Source of the DNA: Ferruginibacter albus
GTDB lineage: Bacteria > Bacteroidota > Bacteroidia > Chitinophagales > Chitinophagaceae
NCBI RefSeq assembly: GCF_020042285.1
Contig: NZ_CP083388.1
Location: forward strand, 3,188,001-3,252,000
Direction of reading: 5' to 3'
Length of the DNA stretch: 64,000 bases
The notes below the pieces were generated by a model that made no database searches, was not told the DNA's origin, and worked only from the letters and a program-made list of their open reading frames with translations. This document shows positions 55,263 through 64,000 of this stretch, piece by piece (positions within the stretch are counted from its first letter, which is position 1; the number at the start of each line of letters is the position of its first letter). Position numbers and translations under genes: made by a program.

Positions 55263-56033
55263 ATGAAGACAAAAGAAGAGATAGTTAATAATTGGCTGCC
55301 CCGCTACACAGGAGAGAAATTAACCAACTTTGGCAAATATATACTACTAACAAATTTTTCCAATTATGTAGACTTGTTTGCGCAATGGAATAATGTAGAG
55401 GTAGTGGGTGCGGGTAAGCCTATGCAATGTGCTACTGCGGGCGATATTACTATTATTAACTTCGGAATGGGCAGCCCTACTGCAGCTACCGTAATGGATT
55501 TGTTGACTGCTATAGAACCTAAAGCGGCTTTGTTTTTGGGTAAATGTGGCGGACTTAAAAGACGTAATAAAATCGGCGATCTTATATTGCCTATCGCAGC
55601 AATAAGAGGAGAAGGTACAAGCAACGATTATTTTCCTCCGGAGGTTCCGGCATTGCCGGCGTTCATGATGCAGAAAGCCATTTCAACAACTATTCGTGAT
55701 TATGAATGTGATTACTGGACAGGCACTGTTTACACTACCAACCGCCGTGTTTGGGAACACGATGAAGTGTTTAAAGAATATTTACAAAAAATTCGTGCAT
55801 ACGCCATTGATATGGAAACAGCTACCATTTTTACGGTAGGTTTTTATAATAAAATTCCAACGGGCGCTTTATTGCTTGTAAGTGATAGCCCAATGATCCC
55901 GGAAGGTGTAAAAACTGAAGAAAGCGATAAAAAAGTAACCGCACAATTTGTAGAGCGTCATTTAAAGATTGGCATTGATTCATTAAAGCAGCTCATCAAC
56001 AACGGACTTACAGTAAGACATTTACAGTTTTAA
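55263..56033 (+). CDS. amn: AMP nucleosidase
   Basis: This 256-residue enzyme splits AMP into adenine and ribose 5-phosphate. It shows the phosphorylase fold: INFGMGSPTAATVMDLL, LFLGKCGGLKRRNKIGDLILP, and the substrate-binding AIDMETATIFTVGFY, followed by LLVSDSP. The short Bacteroidota form lacks the N-terminal regulatory domain of the Escherichia coli enzyme. A related purine or methylthioadenosine nucleosidase cannot be wholly excluded. It is followed by copy 6 of the dispersed repeat. Confidence 0.88.
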   Translation: MKTKEEIVNNWLPRYTGEKLTNFGKYILLTNFSNYVDLFAQWNNVEVVGAGKPMQCATAGDITIINFGMGSPTAATVMDLLTAIEPKAALFLGKCGGLKRRNKIGDLILPIAAIRGEGTSNDYFPPEVPALPAFMMQKAISTTIRDYECDYWTGTVYTTNRRVWEHDEVFKEYLQKIRAYAIDMETATIFTVGFYNKIPTGALLLVSDSPMIPEGVKTEESDKKVTAQFVERHLKIGIDSLKQLINNGLTVRHLQF

Positions 56034-56065
56034 TTTTGGCACTTAGCTGTAGTACTGTAATTAAG

Positions 56066-56089
56066 CATCGTTGTGTCACTCTCTTGTAC
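56066..56089 (-). repeat. Dispersed 20-mer, copy 6 (reverse orientation)
   Basis: The minus strand reads GTACAAGAGAGTGACACAAC followed by GATG, one difference from the consensus, between the AMP nucleosidase and a lipoprotein gene. Confidence 0.8.
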
Positions 56090-56205
56090 TGAATAATCTT
56101 TATTCATCTACCTTAATAGACAATAATTTATTTAATCTACAGACAACAATAAGAGAGAAGTTTGTCTCTATACTCTTATATTCATCACATTTCAAAATCT
56201 CCAAC

Positions 56206-56661
56206 ATGAAAAAATTACTTTTAGGGTCTTTTATTTTACTATTTTTTGCTGCAGCCTTAGCTATCGTAGAAGTTAGTTGTTCAAAAAACAATGTTTATGG
56301 TGATCCAATAACTCCAAGCCATAGTACAACTATTTTATTTGCCAAATTTGCATATTCAGTGCAAGGAATTGATACTACATATAGTGGATCTAACCTATTT
56401 GTTTGTAATAGCGATGGAAGTAATGTAAGACAAATTCCTATCCCTTTACCTGCCTCTTCAATAATAACCCCATTCATAAGTGGTATTGGAATACCTCCAC
56501 ATCTAACTCCTAACGGAGATAGTGTCATCTTTCAGGCAAGCAGTGGCAATCCTTATTACTTTTCAATATACAAATGCGCATTGGATGGAACAGGATTGAT
56601 AACTATTGCTAGTGGGACAGGAAGCAAAGCTGAAATGCCAATACTTTGTGACGTTAAATAA
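56206..56661 (+). CDS. Small PD40-type lipoprotein
   Basis: This 151-residue protein has a hydrophobic signal (MKKLLLGSFILLFFAAALAI) ending VEVSC, a weak lipobox with lipidation likely at Cys25. The mature part has two short beta-propeller blades resembling TolB/WD40-like PD40 repeats (LFVCNSDGSNVRQIP and IYKCALDGTGLITIA), too few for a full propeller. It may be a truncated or ancillary copy. The ATG at 56206 is preferred because the upstream frame from 56071 adds 45 residues with no signal. Confidence 0.7.
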   Translation: MKKLLLGSFILLFFAAALAIVEVSCSKNNVYGDPITPSHSTTILFAKFAYSVQGIDTTYSGSNLFVCNSDGSNVRQIPIPLPASSIITPFISGIGIPPHLTPNGDSVIFQASSGNPYYFSIYKCALDGTGLITIASGTGSKAEMPILCDVK

Positions 56662-56733
56662 TTTATAGCAGAAATATCAATCGCTATCATAATTGCCTAT
56701 CATTAAATGATAGACAATTTTTACATTTGCCAA

Positions 56734-57810
56734 ATGCACAAAAAATTCTCTTATCAAGATTTATACAATTTCTCTAAAAATATATTCCTAAAGATCGGTT
56801 GCAATGAAACAGATGCAACAACAGCTACTAAAGTTTTACTGTCTGCCGATTTACGTGGTGTAGATAGTCATGGTATTGCACGGTTAAGCGGTTATGTACG
56901 TTTATGGGAAGTAAAAAGAATCAATGCATCACCCAAAATAAAAATAGTACATGAAACACCTTCTACTGCTGTTGTAGATGGCGACAGTGGATTAGGATTA
57001 GTAGTAGCCCCTGTTGCCATGCAAATAGCTATTGACAAAGCAAAAATTGCCGGCACGGGTTGGGTAAGTGTAAAAAACAGTAATCACTATGGTATTGCCG
57101 GTTATCATGCTATGATGGCTTTGGAAAATGATATGATCGGCATGTCAATGACGAACGCCTCTGCTTTGGTTGCTCCAACATTTTCTGTTGAACGTTTATT
57201 AGGAACAAACCCGATTGCTGTTGCAATCCCTGCCGGTAAAGAACAACCTTTTGTTGCTGACTTTGCAACAACAACGGCCGCCAACGGCAAGCTGGAAATC
57301 TTACAAAGAAAAAACTTAGATGCGCCTAGCGGTTGGGTACAAACGAAAGATGGTTTACCATCCAACAATGCCAACGAATTAAAAAACGGTGGTGCATTAT
57401 TGCCATTGGGTGGCGATAAAGAACATGGCAGTCATAAAGGATACATGCTGGGTTCGATAGTAGATATTTTTTCTGCCGTATTAAGCGGCGCTAATTATGG
57501 TCCTTGGGTTCCTCCTTTTCCTGCGTATGTTCCCATGCCGGAGAATATGCCGGGTGAAGGGATTGGGCATTTCTTTGGCGCCATGCGAATAGATGCATTT
57601 CGCCCGGCGGAAGAATTTAAAGCCAATATGGATCAATGGATCCAACGTTTCAGCAGTGCTAAAACTTCTGAAGGTCATGAAAAAGTGATCATACCCGGCG
57701 AACCGGAAAGAGAAATGGAAGCAGATAGAATGCAGAATGGCATTGAATTATTACAACCTGTAATTGATGACCTTACTACACTTGGAAAAAAATTCGAGAT
57801 CGAGTTTTAA
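56734..57810 (+). CDS. Malate/L-lactate dehydrogenase family (Ldh_2) oxidoreductase
   Basis: This 358-residue NAD(P)-dependent enzyme belongs to the fold shared by ureidoglycolate dehydrogenase and MDH2. Signatures are DLRGVDSHGIARLSGYV, VKNSNHYGIAGYHAM (catalytic His), MTNASALVAPTFS and LGTNPIAVAIPAG. It reduces a 2-oxo acid or oxidises a 2-hydroxy acid; the exact substrate is open. The ATG at 56734 (MHKKFSYQDLYNF) fits family starts better than the in-frame ATG at 56707. Confidence 0.87.
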   Translation: MHKKFSYQDLYNFSKNIFLKIGCNETDATTATKVLLSADLRGVDSHGIARLSGYVRLWEVKRINASPKIKIVHETPSTAVVDGDSGLGLVVAPVAMQIAIDKAKIAGTGWVSVKNSNHYGIAGYHAMMALENDMIGMSMTNASALVAPTFSVERLLGTNPIAVAIPAGKEQPFVADFATTTAANGKLEILQRKNLDAPSGWVQTKDGLPSNNANELKNGGALLPLGGDKEHGSHKGYMLGSIVDIFSAVLSGANYGPWVPPFPAYVPMPENMPGEGIGHFFGAMRIDAFRPAEEFKANMDQWIQRFSSAKTSEGHEKVIIPGEPEREMEADRMQNGIELLQPVIDDLTTLGKKFEIEF

Positions 57811-57818
57811 ATAAAACA

Positions 57819-57850
57819 AAAGTGCCGCTTCAATTAAGAAACGGCACTTC
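57819..57850. terminator. Bidirectional terminator before iscA
   Basis: AAGTGCCG/CGGCACTT, an 8-bp stem with a 14-base loop between the convergent dehydrogenase and iscA genes. A T-rich tail (CTTTC / GTTTTAT) follows on each side. Confidence 0.75.
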
Positions 57851-57874
57851 TTTCATCAAACAAAAATAAAAATT

Positions 57875-58225
57875 TTATACGGCAAAGCTTTCTCCACAAC
57901 CACAACTTCTGCTGGCGTTGGGGTTATTAAAATAAAACCCTTTACCATTCAATCCATCACTGAATTCTAATTTAGTATTAACGAGGTATAAAAAGCTTTT
58001 TAGATCGCAAACGATCTTTATTCCATTGTCTTCAAAAACGTGGTCGCCTGCTTTTTGTTCGTTATCAAAATCCATTTTATAACTCAACCCACTGCAACCG
58101 CCTCCTACTACTCCTACACGTAAAAAATAAGTAGGGTCATTTGCAACACCTGCATCCTGCATCAAAGCAATTACTTTTTCTTTTGCTTTTTCACTGATGT
58201 ATATTCCGTTTTCTGCGTCTACCAT
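57875..58225 (-). CDS. iscA: IscA/HesB-family iron-sulfur carrier
   Basis: This 116-residue A-type carrier passes iron-sulfur clusters to target proteins. The three conserved cysteines are one in VGGGCSGLSYKMDF and two in SRSCGCGESFAV at the C-terminus. It is the last gene of iscS-iscU-iscA, 49 bp after iscU. SufA or ErpA naming would be equally possible on sequence alone; the isc context favours IscA. Confidence 0.9.
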   Translation of the reverse strand: MVDAENGIYISEKAKEKVIALMQDAGVANDPTYFLRVGVVGGGCSGLSYKMDFDNEQKAGDHVFEDNGIKIVCDLKSFLYLVNTKLEFSDGLNGKGFYFNNPNASRSCGCGESFAV

Positions 58226-58274
58226 GTCAATAAAGTTTTACAATTATTATATAACGCTTTAAATTGGTTTTTGT

Positions 58275-58691
58275 TTAGTGCACCACACTCTCATCAAACT
58301 GAATAGCTTCCATTCCGTTTTTAGTACGATAATCGTTGATAGCAGCTTTGATCGCATCTTCTGCCAAAACAGAGCAATGTATTTTTACCGGAGGAAGGTT
58401 TAACTCTTCCACGATATCCATGTTATCTATTTTTAAGGCCTGATCAACACTTTTTCCTTTTAACCATTCTGTAGCTAAAGATGAAGATGCAATAGCAGAC
58501 CCGCAACCAAATGTTTTAAATTTTGCATCGGTGATCATGCCATCAGCATTTACTTCAATTTGCAAGCGCATAACATCGCCACATTCCGGCGCTCCCACTA
58601 ATCCTGTTCCTACGTTTTTTTGATTCTTATCCAATGTTCCAACATTCTTTGGATTTTGATAATGATCTATTACTTTTTCTGAATAAGCCAT
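58275..58691 (-). CDS. iscU: Iron-sulfur cluster scaffold IscU
   Basis: This 138-residue scaffold assembles a [2Fe-2S] cluster from IscS-delivered sulfur. Its ligands are visible: Cys in APECGDVM, Cys in FGCGSAIASSS and Cys in KIHCSVLAEDAIK. It starts MAYSEKVIDHYQNPKNVGTL, typical of the family. HscA, HscB and ferredoxin genes are not in the cluster, unlike in Escherichia coli. A 115-bp spacer lies between it and iscS. Confidence 0.96.
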   Translation of the reverse strand: MAYSEKVIDHYQNPKNVGTLDKNQKNVGTGLVGAPECGDVMRLQIEVNADGMITDAKFKTFGCGSAIASSSLATEWLKGKSVDQALKIDNMDIVEELNLPPVKIHCSVLAEDAIKAAINDYRTKNGMEAIQFDESVVH

Positions 58692-58806
58692 TTTTTATTT
58701 GCCCCAACCCCTAAAGGGCTTTTGTCTCTGCGGGTGCAAGCAGATTTTACATTTATAAATAATTCTCAAAGTTGCTTAAGCCAGGTTTCCTTTAATGGGC
58801 GAAAGG

Positions 58807-60024
58807 TTAATGATGTGCCCATTCAATTGTGTTCAGATCAATTCCTTCTTTATACATTTCCCATAAAGGACTCATTTCTCTTAACTTTAAAACTGTATCA
58901 CTTATTGCCTTAATGGTATAATCAATTTGCTCTTCGGTAGTGAAACGTCCTAAACCAAAACGCAAAGACGAATGTGCTAAATCATCACCCAAACCCAATG
59001 CCTTTAAAACATAGCTTGGTTCTAAAGAAGCCGATGTACAGGCAGAGCCTGAACTTAAGGCAATGTTTTTATTAAAGCCCATCATTAACCCTTCTCCTTC
59101 TACATATTTAAATGAAATATTGCTTACATGCGGCAAACGCTGTTGACGGCTTCCATTTACATATGCTTCTTCCAATTTCAATAATTCTGTTTCCAGTTTA
59201 TCTCTTAGTTTACTGATGCGTTTTATTTCTTCTTCCATTTCCAAACGACACAATTCGCAGGCTTTACCAAACCCTACAATACCGGGTACATTCAACGTCC
59301 CGCTGCGCATTCCTCTTTCATGCCCACCTCCATCAATTTGCGCTGTAACTTTTACTCTTGGGTTTTTACGACGAACATACAAAGCACCGATCCCTTTTGG
59401 TCCGTACATTTTATGTGCGCTGAAAGCCATTATATCAATGCCATCCTGCAATACATTCACCGGAATTTTTCCAACTGCCTGCGTAGCATCTGTAAAAAAC
59501 AATGCTCCGTGTTTTTTTGCAATAGCGCTTATCTCTTTAACAGGTTGAATGGTTCCTGTTTCATTATTTGCATACATCACGGCTACTAAAATAGTGGTTG
59601 GTTTCATCGCTGCTTCTAACTCCTGCAGATCGATCAATCCTTCTGAGTTTACAGACAAGTAAGTAATTTCTGCGCCCAGTTTTTCCAGGTGCTTACAGGT
59701 ATCCAACACTGCTTTGTGTTCCGTTGTAACAGTTATAATATGATTGCCTTTGCTGGCATACATTTCAAATACACCTTTTATTGCCAGGTTATCCGCTTCG
59801 GTAGCGCCGGAAGTAAAAATTATTTCTTTTGCATCAGCACCGATCAACTTTGCTACCTGTTCACGAGCCATATCCACAGCGCCTTCTGCCTCCCAGCCAA
59901 AAGCATGATTGCGACTGGCGGCATTTCCAAAATGTTCCAGGAAAAAAGGGGTCATTGTCTCCAAAACTCTTGGGTCCATAGGAGTAGTAGCATTGTTATC
60001 CAAATAAATCGGCAGTTTCAACAT
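58807..60024 (-). CDS. iscS: Cysteine desulfurase IscS
   Basis: This PLP enzyme takes sulfur from cysteine to supply iron-sulfur cluster and thio-modification pathways. The PLP lysine lies in [28 protein letters not shown] precedes it, and the mobile-loop cysteine is in [17 protein letters not shown]. The extended loop form fits IscS rather than SufS. The 405-residue length is normal. The -7 element at 60047-60054 is 22 bp before its ATG. Confidence 0.96.
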   Translation of the reverse strand: MLKLPIYLDNNATTPMDPRVLETMTPFFLEHFGNAASRNHAFGWEAEGAVDMAREQVAKLIGADAKEIIFTSGATEADNLAIKGVFEMYASKGNHIITVTTEHKAVLDTCKHLEKLGAEITYLSVNSEGLIDLQELEAAMKPTTILVAVMYANNETGTIQPVKEISAIAKKHGALFFTDATQAVGKIPVNVLQDGIDIMAFSAHKMYGPKGIGALYVRRKNPRVKVTAQIDGGGHERGMRSGTLNVPGIVGFGKACELCRLEMEEEIKRISKLRDKLETELLKLEEAYVNGSRQQRLPHVSNISFKYVEGEGLMMGFNKNIALSSGSACTSASLEPSYVLKALGLGDDLAHSSLRFGLGRFTTEEQIDYTIKAISDTVLKLREMSPLWEMYKEGIDLNTIEWAHH

Positions 60025-60046
60025 AAATCTTGCTTAATTTAAAGTG

Positions 60047-60054
60047 CAAAAGTA
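60047..60054 (-). promoter_or_regulatory. Putative -7 element for iscSUA
   Basis: The minus strand reads TACTTTTG, matching TAnnTTTG, 22 bp before the iscS ATG. Confidence 0.5.
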
Positions 60055-60137
60055 TTACAAAACATTCTATTTTAGCTTAGAAAACGAAGAATAAGCGGGG
60101 CTTTTCCCTATTTCGTAACATTTTTTAATATATTTCG

Positions 60138-60539
60138 ATGACGAATACTGAACATATTGGAATAGCCGTGAAAAGCCTGGATGTTTCTATTCCTTTATTT
60201 GAAAAATTGTTGAATACGACGTGTTATAAAACCGAAGTTGTAACATCGGAAAATGTGAATACCGCTTTTTTTAAGATGGGAGAAACCAAGATCGAATTAT
60301 TAGAAAGTATGGTGCAGGATGGCGTTATTTCAAAATTTATAGAAAAGAAAGGGGAAGGACTTCATCATATTGCATTTGAAGTTGCAGATATTAAGTCCGA
60401 AATGGAACGATTAAAAAAGGAAGGTTTTATTCTATTGAATGAGGAACCTAAAAAAGGCGCCGACAATAAGCTGGTTTGCTTTGTTCATCCAAAGAGCAGC
60501 AATGGGGTTTTGGTGGAGTTGTGCCAAACGATACGCTGA
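60138..60539 (+). CDS. mce: Methylmalonyl-CoA epimerase
   Basis: This 133-residue VOC-fold enzyme interconverts (R)- and (S)-methylmalonyl-CoA in propionate metabolism. It begins TEHIGIAVKSLDVSIPLFE and shows the metal-binding HHIAFEV and NGVLVELCQ with a final Glu ligand. The mutase subunits are not in the window. It diverges from iscS and its stop is directly followed (no gap) by the convergent gene at 60540. Confidence 0.9.
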   Translation: MTNTEHIGIAVKSLDVSIPLFEKLLNTTCYKTEVVTSENVNTAFFKMGETKIELLESMVQDGVISKFIEKKGEGLHHIAFEVADIKSEMERLKKEGFILLNEEPKKGADNKLVCFVHPKSSNGVLVELCQTIR

Positions 60540-60914
60540 TTAATCAAACTGCAATATTGCTTCTTCATTACTTAGTTTTCTGGTGTGCTCAATTAAAATA
60601 ATATGCGCTGCACCTGCTTGTTCAGCAACATCTCTCAAAGCTCGCTTTTCTATTTCAACCAACCCTCCTTCTACCGGCTCCATTTGTTGAATTAAAGCTT
60701 TTAGTGAATGCTGAAAAATGCCCCCTTTTCCATTCAGTTCTTTTAATATATCTCTTATCACTAACTCCAGCACATTAAAATCAGCTATAACTACTCGTTT
60801 TGTCGAAAACCCTTGCTCAGAAATTTTTGAAACAGTTTTGCCTGTTACAAGATTGGTGATCTCAACTTTATTGAAATATATTTTTATGTAGATCGGTATT
60901 CTTTTAAACAGCAT
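60540..60914 (-). CDS. Small protein resembling part of MreB
   Basis: This 124-residue protein shares a pattern with the rod-shape protein MreB (IYFNKVEITNLVTGKTVSKI, then VEIEKRALRDVAEQAGAAHI) but lacks the nucleotide-binding loops. It is too short to be an actin-like ATPase by itself. It may be a conserved Bacteroidota protein derived from that fold, or a shortened copy. Function is unknown. It converges with mce and follows the MBL gene by 15 bp. Confidence 0.6.
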   Translation of the reverse strand: MLFKRIPIYIKIYFNKVEITNLVTGKTVSKISEQGFSTKRVVIADFNVLELVIRDILKELNGKGGIFQHSLKALIQQMEPVEGGLVEIEKRALRDVAEQAGAAHIILIEHTRKLSNEEAILQFD

Positions 60915-60929
60915 TTCATTTAAAAATTA

Positions 60930-61568
60930 CTACTGCAAATATGGATTATACTTTTTCTCTTCTTTTATTGTTGTAACATCTCCATGCCCGCTGTACACTT
61001 TAGTTTCATCAGGCAATACAAATAATTGGGTGCATATGCTGTTTATTAATGTTTGATGGTCGCCTCCCGGCAGATCTGTTCTACCAACACTTTGCTGAAA
61101 CAACACATCGCCGCTGATAACAAAATTTTGCTTCGCACAATAAAAACTTACACTCCCCGGCGAATGACCCGGAGTAAATAATATCTGTAATTCATCTTCG
61201 CCAAACGTGATAGTAGTTCCTTCTTTTAAAAAGGCTAGTTCACCTGCATAATTGTCAAAAGGCATGTTATACAGTAAACCCGATGCAGGCGCAAATTCCA
61301 GTAATTGCTTTTCTTTTTCATGTATATGAAGCGTTAGCTTCCATGTTTCTGCAGCAAATTTATTCCCGAATACATGATCGAGGTGACAATGCGTATTCAA
61401 TAATAATTTTGGATTCAGGTTGTTTTCTTCGATGAAATTTTTTAACGTTTCCTTTTCATCGTCAAAATAACATCCGGGATCTATAATGATGCAATCCTTT
61501 TCATCATTGTATAAAACATAGGTATTTTCCTCTATAGGGCTAAATACAAAGCTTTTAATATGTAACAT
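60930..61568 (-). CDS. Metallo-beta-lactamase-fold hydrolase (glyoxalase II-like)
   Basis: This 212-residue dinuclear metal enzyme has the THCHLDHVFGN motif (HxHxDH), the bridging Asp in FTPGHSPGSVSFYC and ISGDVLFQQSVGRTD, and the terminal His in VYSGHGDVTTI. It fits the YcbL/GloB-like subgroup that hydrolyses thioesters such as S-lactoylglutathione or related adducts. The C-terminal helical domain of true GloB is absent. It diverges from the large exported gene at 61651. Confidence 0.9.
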   Translation of the reverse strand: MLHIKSFVFSPIEENTYVLYNDEKDCIIIDPGCYFDDEKETLKNFIEENNLNPKLLLNTHCHLDHVFGNKFAAETWKLTLHIHEKEKQLLEFAPASGLLYNMPFDNYAGELAFLKEGTTITFGEDELQILFTPGHSPGSVSFYCAKQNFVISGDVLFQQSVGRTDLPGGDHQTLINSICTQLFVLPDETKVYSGHGDVTTIKEEKKYNPYLQ

Positions 61569-61650
61569 TTTCCAAAGTTTGGCTGATTAAACCAATATTT
61601 TTACGATTGATTTGAATCAAGTAATTTTAGTATCAAATATCAAAGATAGC

Positions 61651-64000
61651 ATGGGTAAATACATCAGAATATTTTTTCTAATATCCTCCCTCATATTTAT
61701 TTCCTCTCAGTCATATGCACAGGTAAGTTCGGTTACGTTTGGAAAAAACAGGGTTCAATTCAAAAAATTCAAATGGCAATACTATCAAACTAAAAATTTC
61801 AACATCTATTTTACTCAAAACGGACAAGAGCTGGCAAAGTTTGCCGCACAAGTGGCAGAAGAAGAATTACCTGCAATTGAAACTTTCGTTGAATATTCTT
61901 TGCAACGCCGGGTTACCATTGTTGTTTATAACGAATATGCCGATATGCAGCAATCTAATATTGGATTAGGAAACGATTGGCAAAGCACCAATGGCGTAAC
62001 CAAATTGGTAAATAATAAAATGGTTGTGTATTTCAATGGCGACCATTCCAATCTTCGCAAGCAAATAAAAGAAGGCATTGCGCAGGTACTAACAGAAAAT
62101 GTTTTGTTTGGTGAGGACCTTGGCGAAGTAGTAGGCAATCAAACGCTATTGGATCTGCCAAAATGGTTTACCGATGGATACATTGCTTTTACCGCACAAA
62201 ACTGGAGCACCCAATTAGATGATGAACTAAAAAGTGAAATACTCAGCGATAAATACAAAAACTTTTATGCGTTTGCCTTTGAAAACCCTGACCTGGCAGG
62301 ACATGCGTTTTGGTACTACGTGCAGGAAAAATACAAAAAAGAAAATGTTACTTACCTGCTTTATTTATGCCGCGTATATAAAAATGTAAATAAGGCTTTT
62401 AAACAGGTATGCAAGAAAAAATTCAAGTACGTATTGGCAGATTTCATGCAATACGAAAATGAGAAATATGAAAACGATATCAATAAACGCAAAGCTTATC
62501 CAAAAGGAACTTCTGTTGAAAGCTTCAACATTAATAAACGTCATGATTATTATCGCATCAACGTAAACCCTAATAAACGCAATAATTCTTATGCGTACAT
62601 CGAATATAAAAAAGGAATCACCCGTTTAAAATATTACGATGATGATGAAGGAAAAACAACCGTATTATTAAAGTATGGTGTATTAAGCTATCAAAACCAG
62701 GTTAACCCTAATTATCCGTTAATGGCGTGGGATCCTAAAGGAACAAGATTAGCATTTATTTATTTGGAAAAGGGGAAACCGACATTAATTGTATACGATG
62801 TAGTTACAAAGAACAGGGGCTTTTTGGTAAATCTTAGTAATGAGTTTGATCAGATACAGGATGTAAAATACATGCTTGATAGTAAGACACTTTTATTGAG
62901 CGCTGTTAAAAACGGGCATACAGATATTTTCACTTATAACATCGATAATCAAAAAGTAACACAAATTACTAACGACGTGTACGACGACCTGGATGCAAGT
63001 TTTGTGGCATTTCCTAACAAAACAGGAATTCTATTTGCAAGCAATCGCCCGAGCCCTTATGCTAAAACTGCCGACACTGTTTTGCCAAGCAAGAACCGTT
63101 ACAATATTTTTCTGATCACCAACTTTGGCTCTAAACCTGAATTAAACCAGATAACCCAATTATCTGATCTAAAATATGGCGATGCACGTTATCCAACACA
63201 ATACAACGAAAGTCATTTTACTTTTATAAGTGATGAGAACGGTGTGGCTAATCGTTACGCAGGTTTTTTCACTACCAAAAAAGCAGGGCTGGATACATTA
63301 GTGCTGATCAATGACGACATCCTCCGAAACCCTTCTGTTACAGAAGTGGATAGCGCATTGCGTGCCAATAAAAAAACGGATGTTGATTCTATTGCAGTAA
63401 TAAGTGTATCGGATGATTCTGCTTATACATTTCCTCTGACCAATTATGAAAGCAGCGTGGTAGAAACAAGAATTGCAGGAACTAACCGGCAAGTAAGCGA
63501 GGTAACAAGAGATGGTGACGAAAAGACTTTGTATAAATTAAAGATCGATGAGAACACCTTACATCGTCGCAACGTAACTGTTCCGCCTACTACTTATATG
63601 AAGGAGATCATAATGGCAGACAAGGTTGTTGAAACAAAAATTGATTCTGCACTATTGCCAACTGTTGATACCACCAAAAAGAAAGCAGATATTTTTCAAA
63701 GTGAATTTGAAGACGAAAAACAGGATAGCAGTAAAGCAGGAGCGGGTAATCTATTTTCAGAAGAAAAGCCGGTTACAGAAAACGTATTAAAAACTGCCAA
63801 GCTATTTACCTACAAACCCGTTAAATTTTATGTAGACAATACCGATGTTGGGTTTGATAATACTTTATTAGGTCCACGTTTTCAGCCATACACCAACGGT
63901 TCCGGGCCAATTTATTCTAACACAAGCAGCGTATTCAATCTACTAACAAAAATCGGCACCAGCGAATTACTGGAAGATCAAAAAGTAACCGGCGCCTATC
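61651..64000 (+). CDS. Large exported propeller/barrel-type protein, 3' end outside window
   Basis: The frame is open from the ATG at 61651 to the window end (783 codons). A signal peptide (MGKYIRIFFLISSLIFISSQ, cleavage after SYAQ) is followed by a DUF1570-like peptidase-type region with LPKWFTDGYIAF (about residues 173-184) and no clear HExxH. TolB/WD40-like blades (for example MAWDPKGTRLAFIYLEK) occupy about 340-560, then a charged linker. The last visible residues (KVTGAY) look like the start of an outer-membrane barrel. It is probably an outer-membrane protein of unknown role. Confidence 0.8.
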   Translation, partial: MGKYIRIFFLISSLIFISSQSYAQVSSVTFGKNRVQFKKFKWQYYQTKNFNIYFTQNGQELAKFAAQVAEEELPAIETFVEYSLQRRVTIVVYNEYADMQQSNIGLGNDWQSTNGVTKLVNNKMVVYFNGDHSNLRKQIKEGIAQVLTENVLFGEDLGEVVGNQTLLDLPKWFTDGYIAFTAQNWSTQLDDELKSEILSDKYKNFYAFAFENPDLAGHAFWYYVQEKYKKENVTYLLYLCRVYKNVNKAFKQVCKKKFKYVLADFMQYENEKYENDINKRKAYPKGTSVESFNINKRHDYYRINVNPNKRNNSYAYIEYKKGITRLKYYDDDEGKTTVLLKYGVLSYQNQVNPNYPLMAWDPKGTRLAFIYLEKGKPTLIVYDVVTKNRGFLVNLSNEFDQIQDVKYMLDSKTLLLSAVKNGHTDIFTYNIDNQKVTQITNDVYDDLDASFVAFPNKTGILFASNRPSPYAKTADTVLPSKNRYNIFLITNFGSKPELNQITQLSDLKYGDARYPTQYNESHFTFISDENGVANRYAGFFTTKKAGLDTLVLINDDILRNPSVTEVDSALRANKKTDVDSIAVISVSDDSAYTFPLTNYESSVVETRIAGTNRQVSEVTRDGDEKTLYKLKIDENTLHRRNVTVPPTTYMKEIIMADKVVETKIDSALLPTVDTTKKKADIFQSEFEDEKQDSSKAGAGNLFSEEKPVTENVLKTAKLFTYKPVKFYVDNTDVGFDNTLLGPRFQPYTNGSGPIYSNTSSVFNLLTKIGTSELLEDQKVTGAY

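Overview
The window reads as a chromosomal segment of a Bacteroidota bacterium, most likely family Chitinophagaceae. It is AT-rich. Promoters fit the Bacteroidota form (TTTG, then TAnnTTTG) and ribosome binding sites are weak. The primary sigma factor lacks region 1.1, one enzyme ends in a type IX secretion (T9SS) sorting domain, and atpD-atpC stand apart from the other ATP synthase genes. Genus cannot be fixed from the sequence alone.

Layout. 1-5934: heme synthesis, with hemA-hemC-hemD-hemE-hemF on the minus strand (hemF cut by the window edge) and hemH-hemJ diverging on the plus strand. 5948-12462: ffh, rpoD, two START/SRPBCC-type proteins, an LptF/LptG permease and a possibly Tat-exported superoxide dismutase. 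12544-18475: an M20 peptidase, two small secreted proteins, a DPP-IV-like peptidase, trmD and tRNA-Glu. 18479-20824: three exported proteins of little-known function. 20825-22553: the most accessory-looking stretch, with a 21-bp tandem array, a duplicated 132-bp unit with REP-like arms, and an orphan gene with a Cys/His cluster. 22554-39569: a complete Bacteroidota-type division and cell-wall (dcw) cluster from mraZ to ftsZ, with a candidate MraZ operator in front and a strong terminator behind. 39755-43448: an orphan histidine kinase, a YqgE/AlgH protein, an acyltransferase and a lipoprotein. 43496-50075: atpC-atpD, a copper ATPase, a frameshifted four-helix-bundle gene and recQ. 50285-57810: a HerA-like ATPase, a PQQ-type sugar dehydrogenase, an aldo/keto reductase, a stand-alone HsdR-N domain protein, AMP nucleosidase, a lipoprotein and a malate/lactate-type dehydrogenase. 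57875-64000: iscS-iscU-iscA, methylmalonyl-CoA epimerase, a small MreB-like protein, an MBL hydrolase, and the start of a large exported propeller/barrel protein that runs off the window.

Most of the window is housekeeping DNA. The less expected content lies between and partly inside the genes: a dispersed 20-mer (consensus GTACAAGTGAGTGACACAAC) found six times at gene boundaries; a GTGAA-rich simple repeat family that has entered the hemC reading frame and flanks the broken four-helix-bundle gene; the 21-bp and 132-bp repeats; 10-bp phased GTG boxes before mraZ; and a helically phased array of DnaA-box-like 9-mers behind the histidine kinase. No complete defence system, prophage, insertion sequence or CRISPR array was found.
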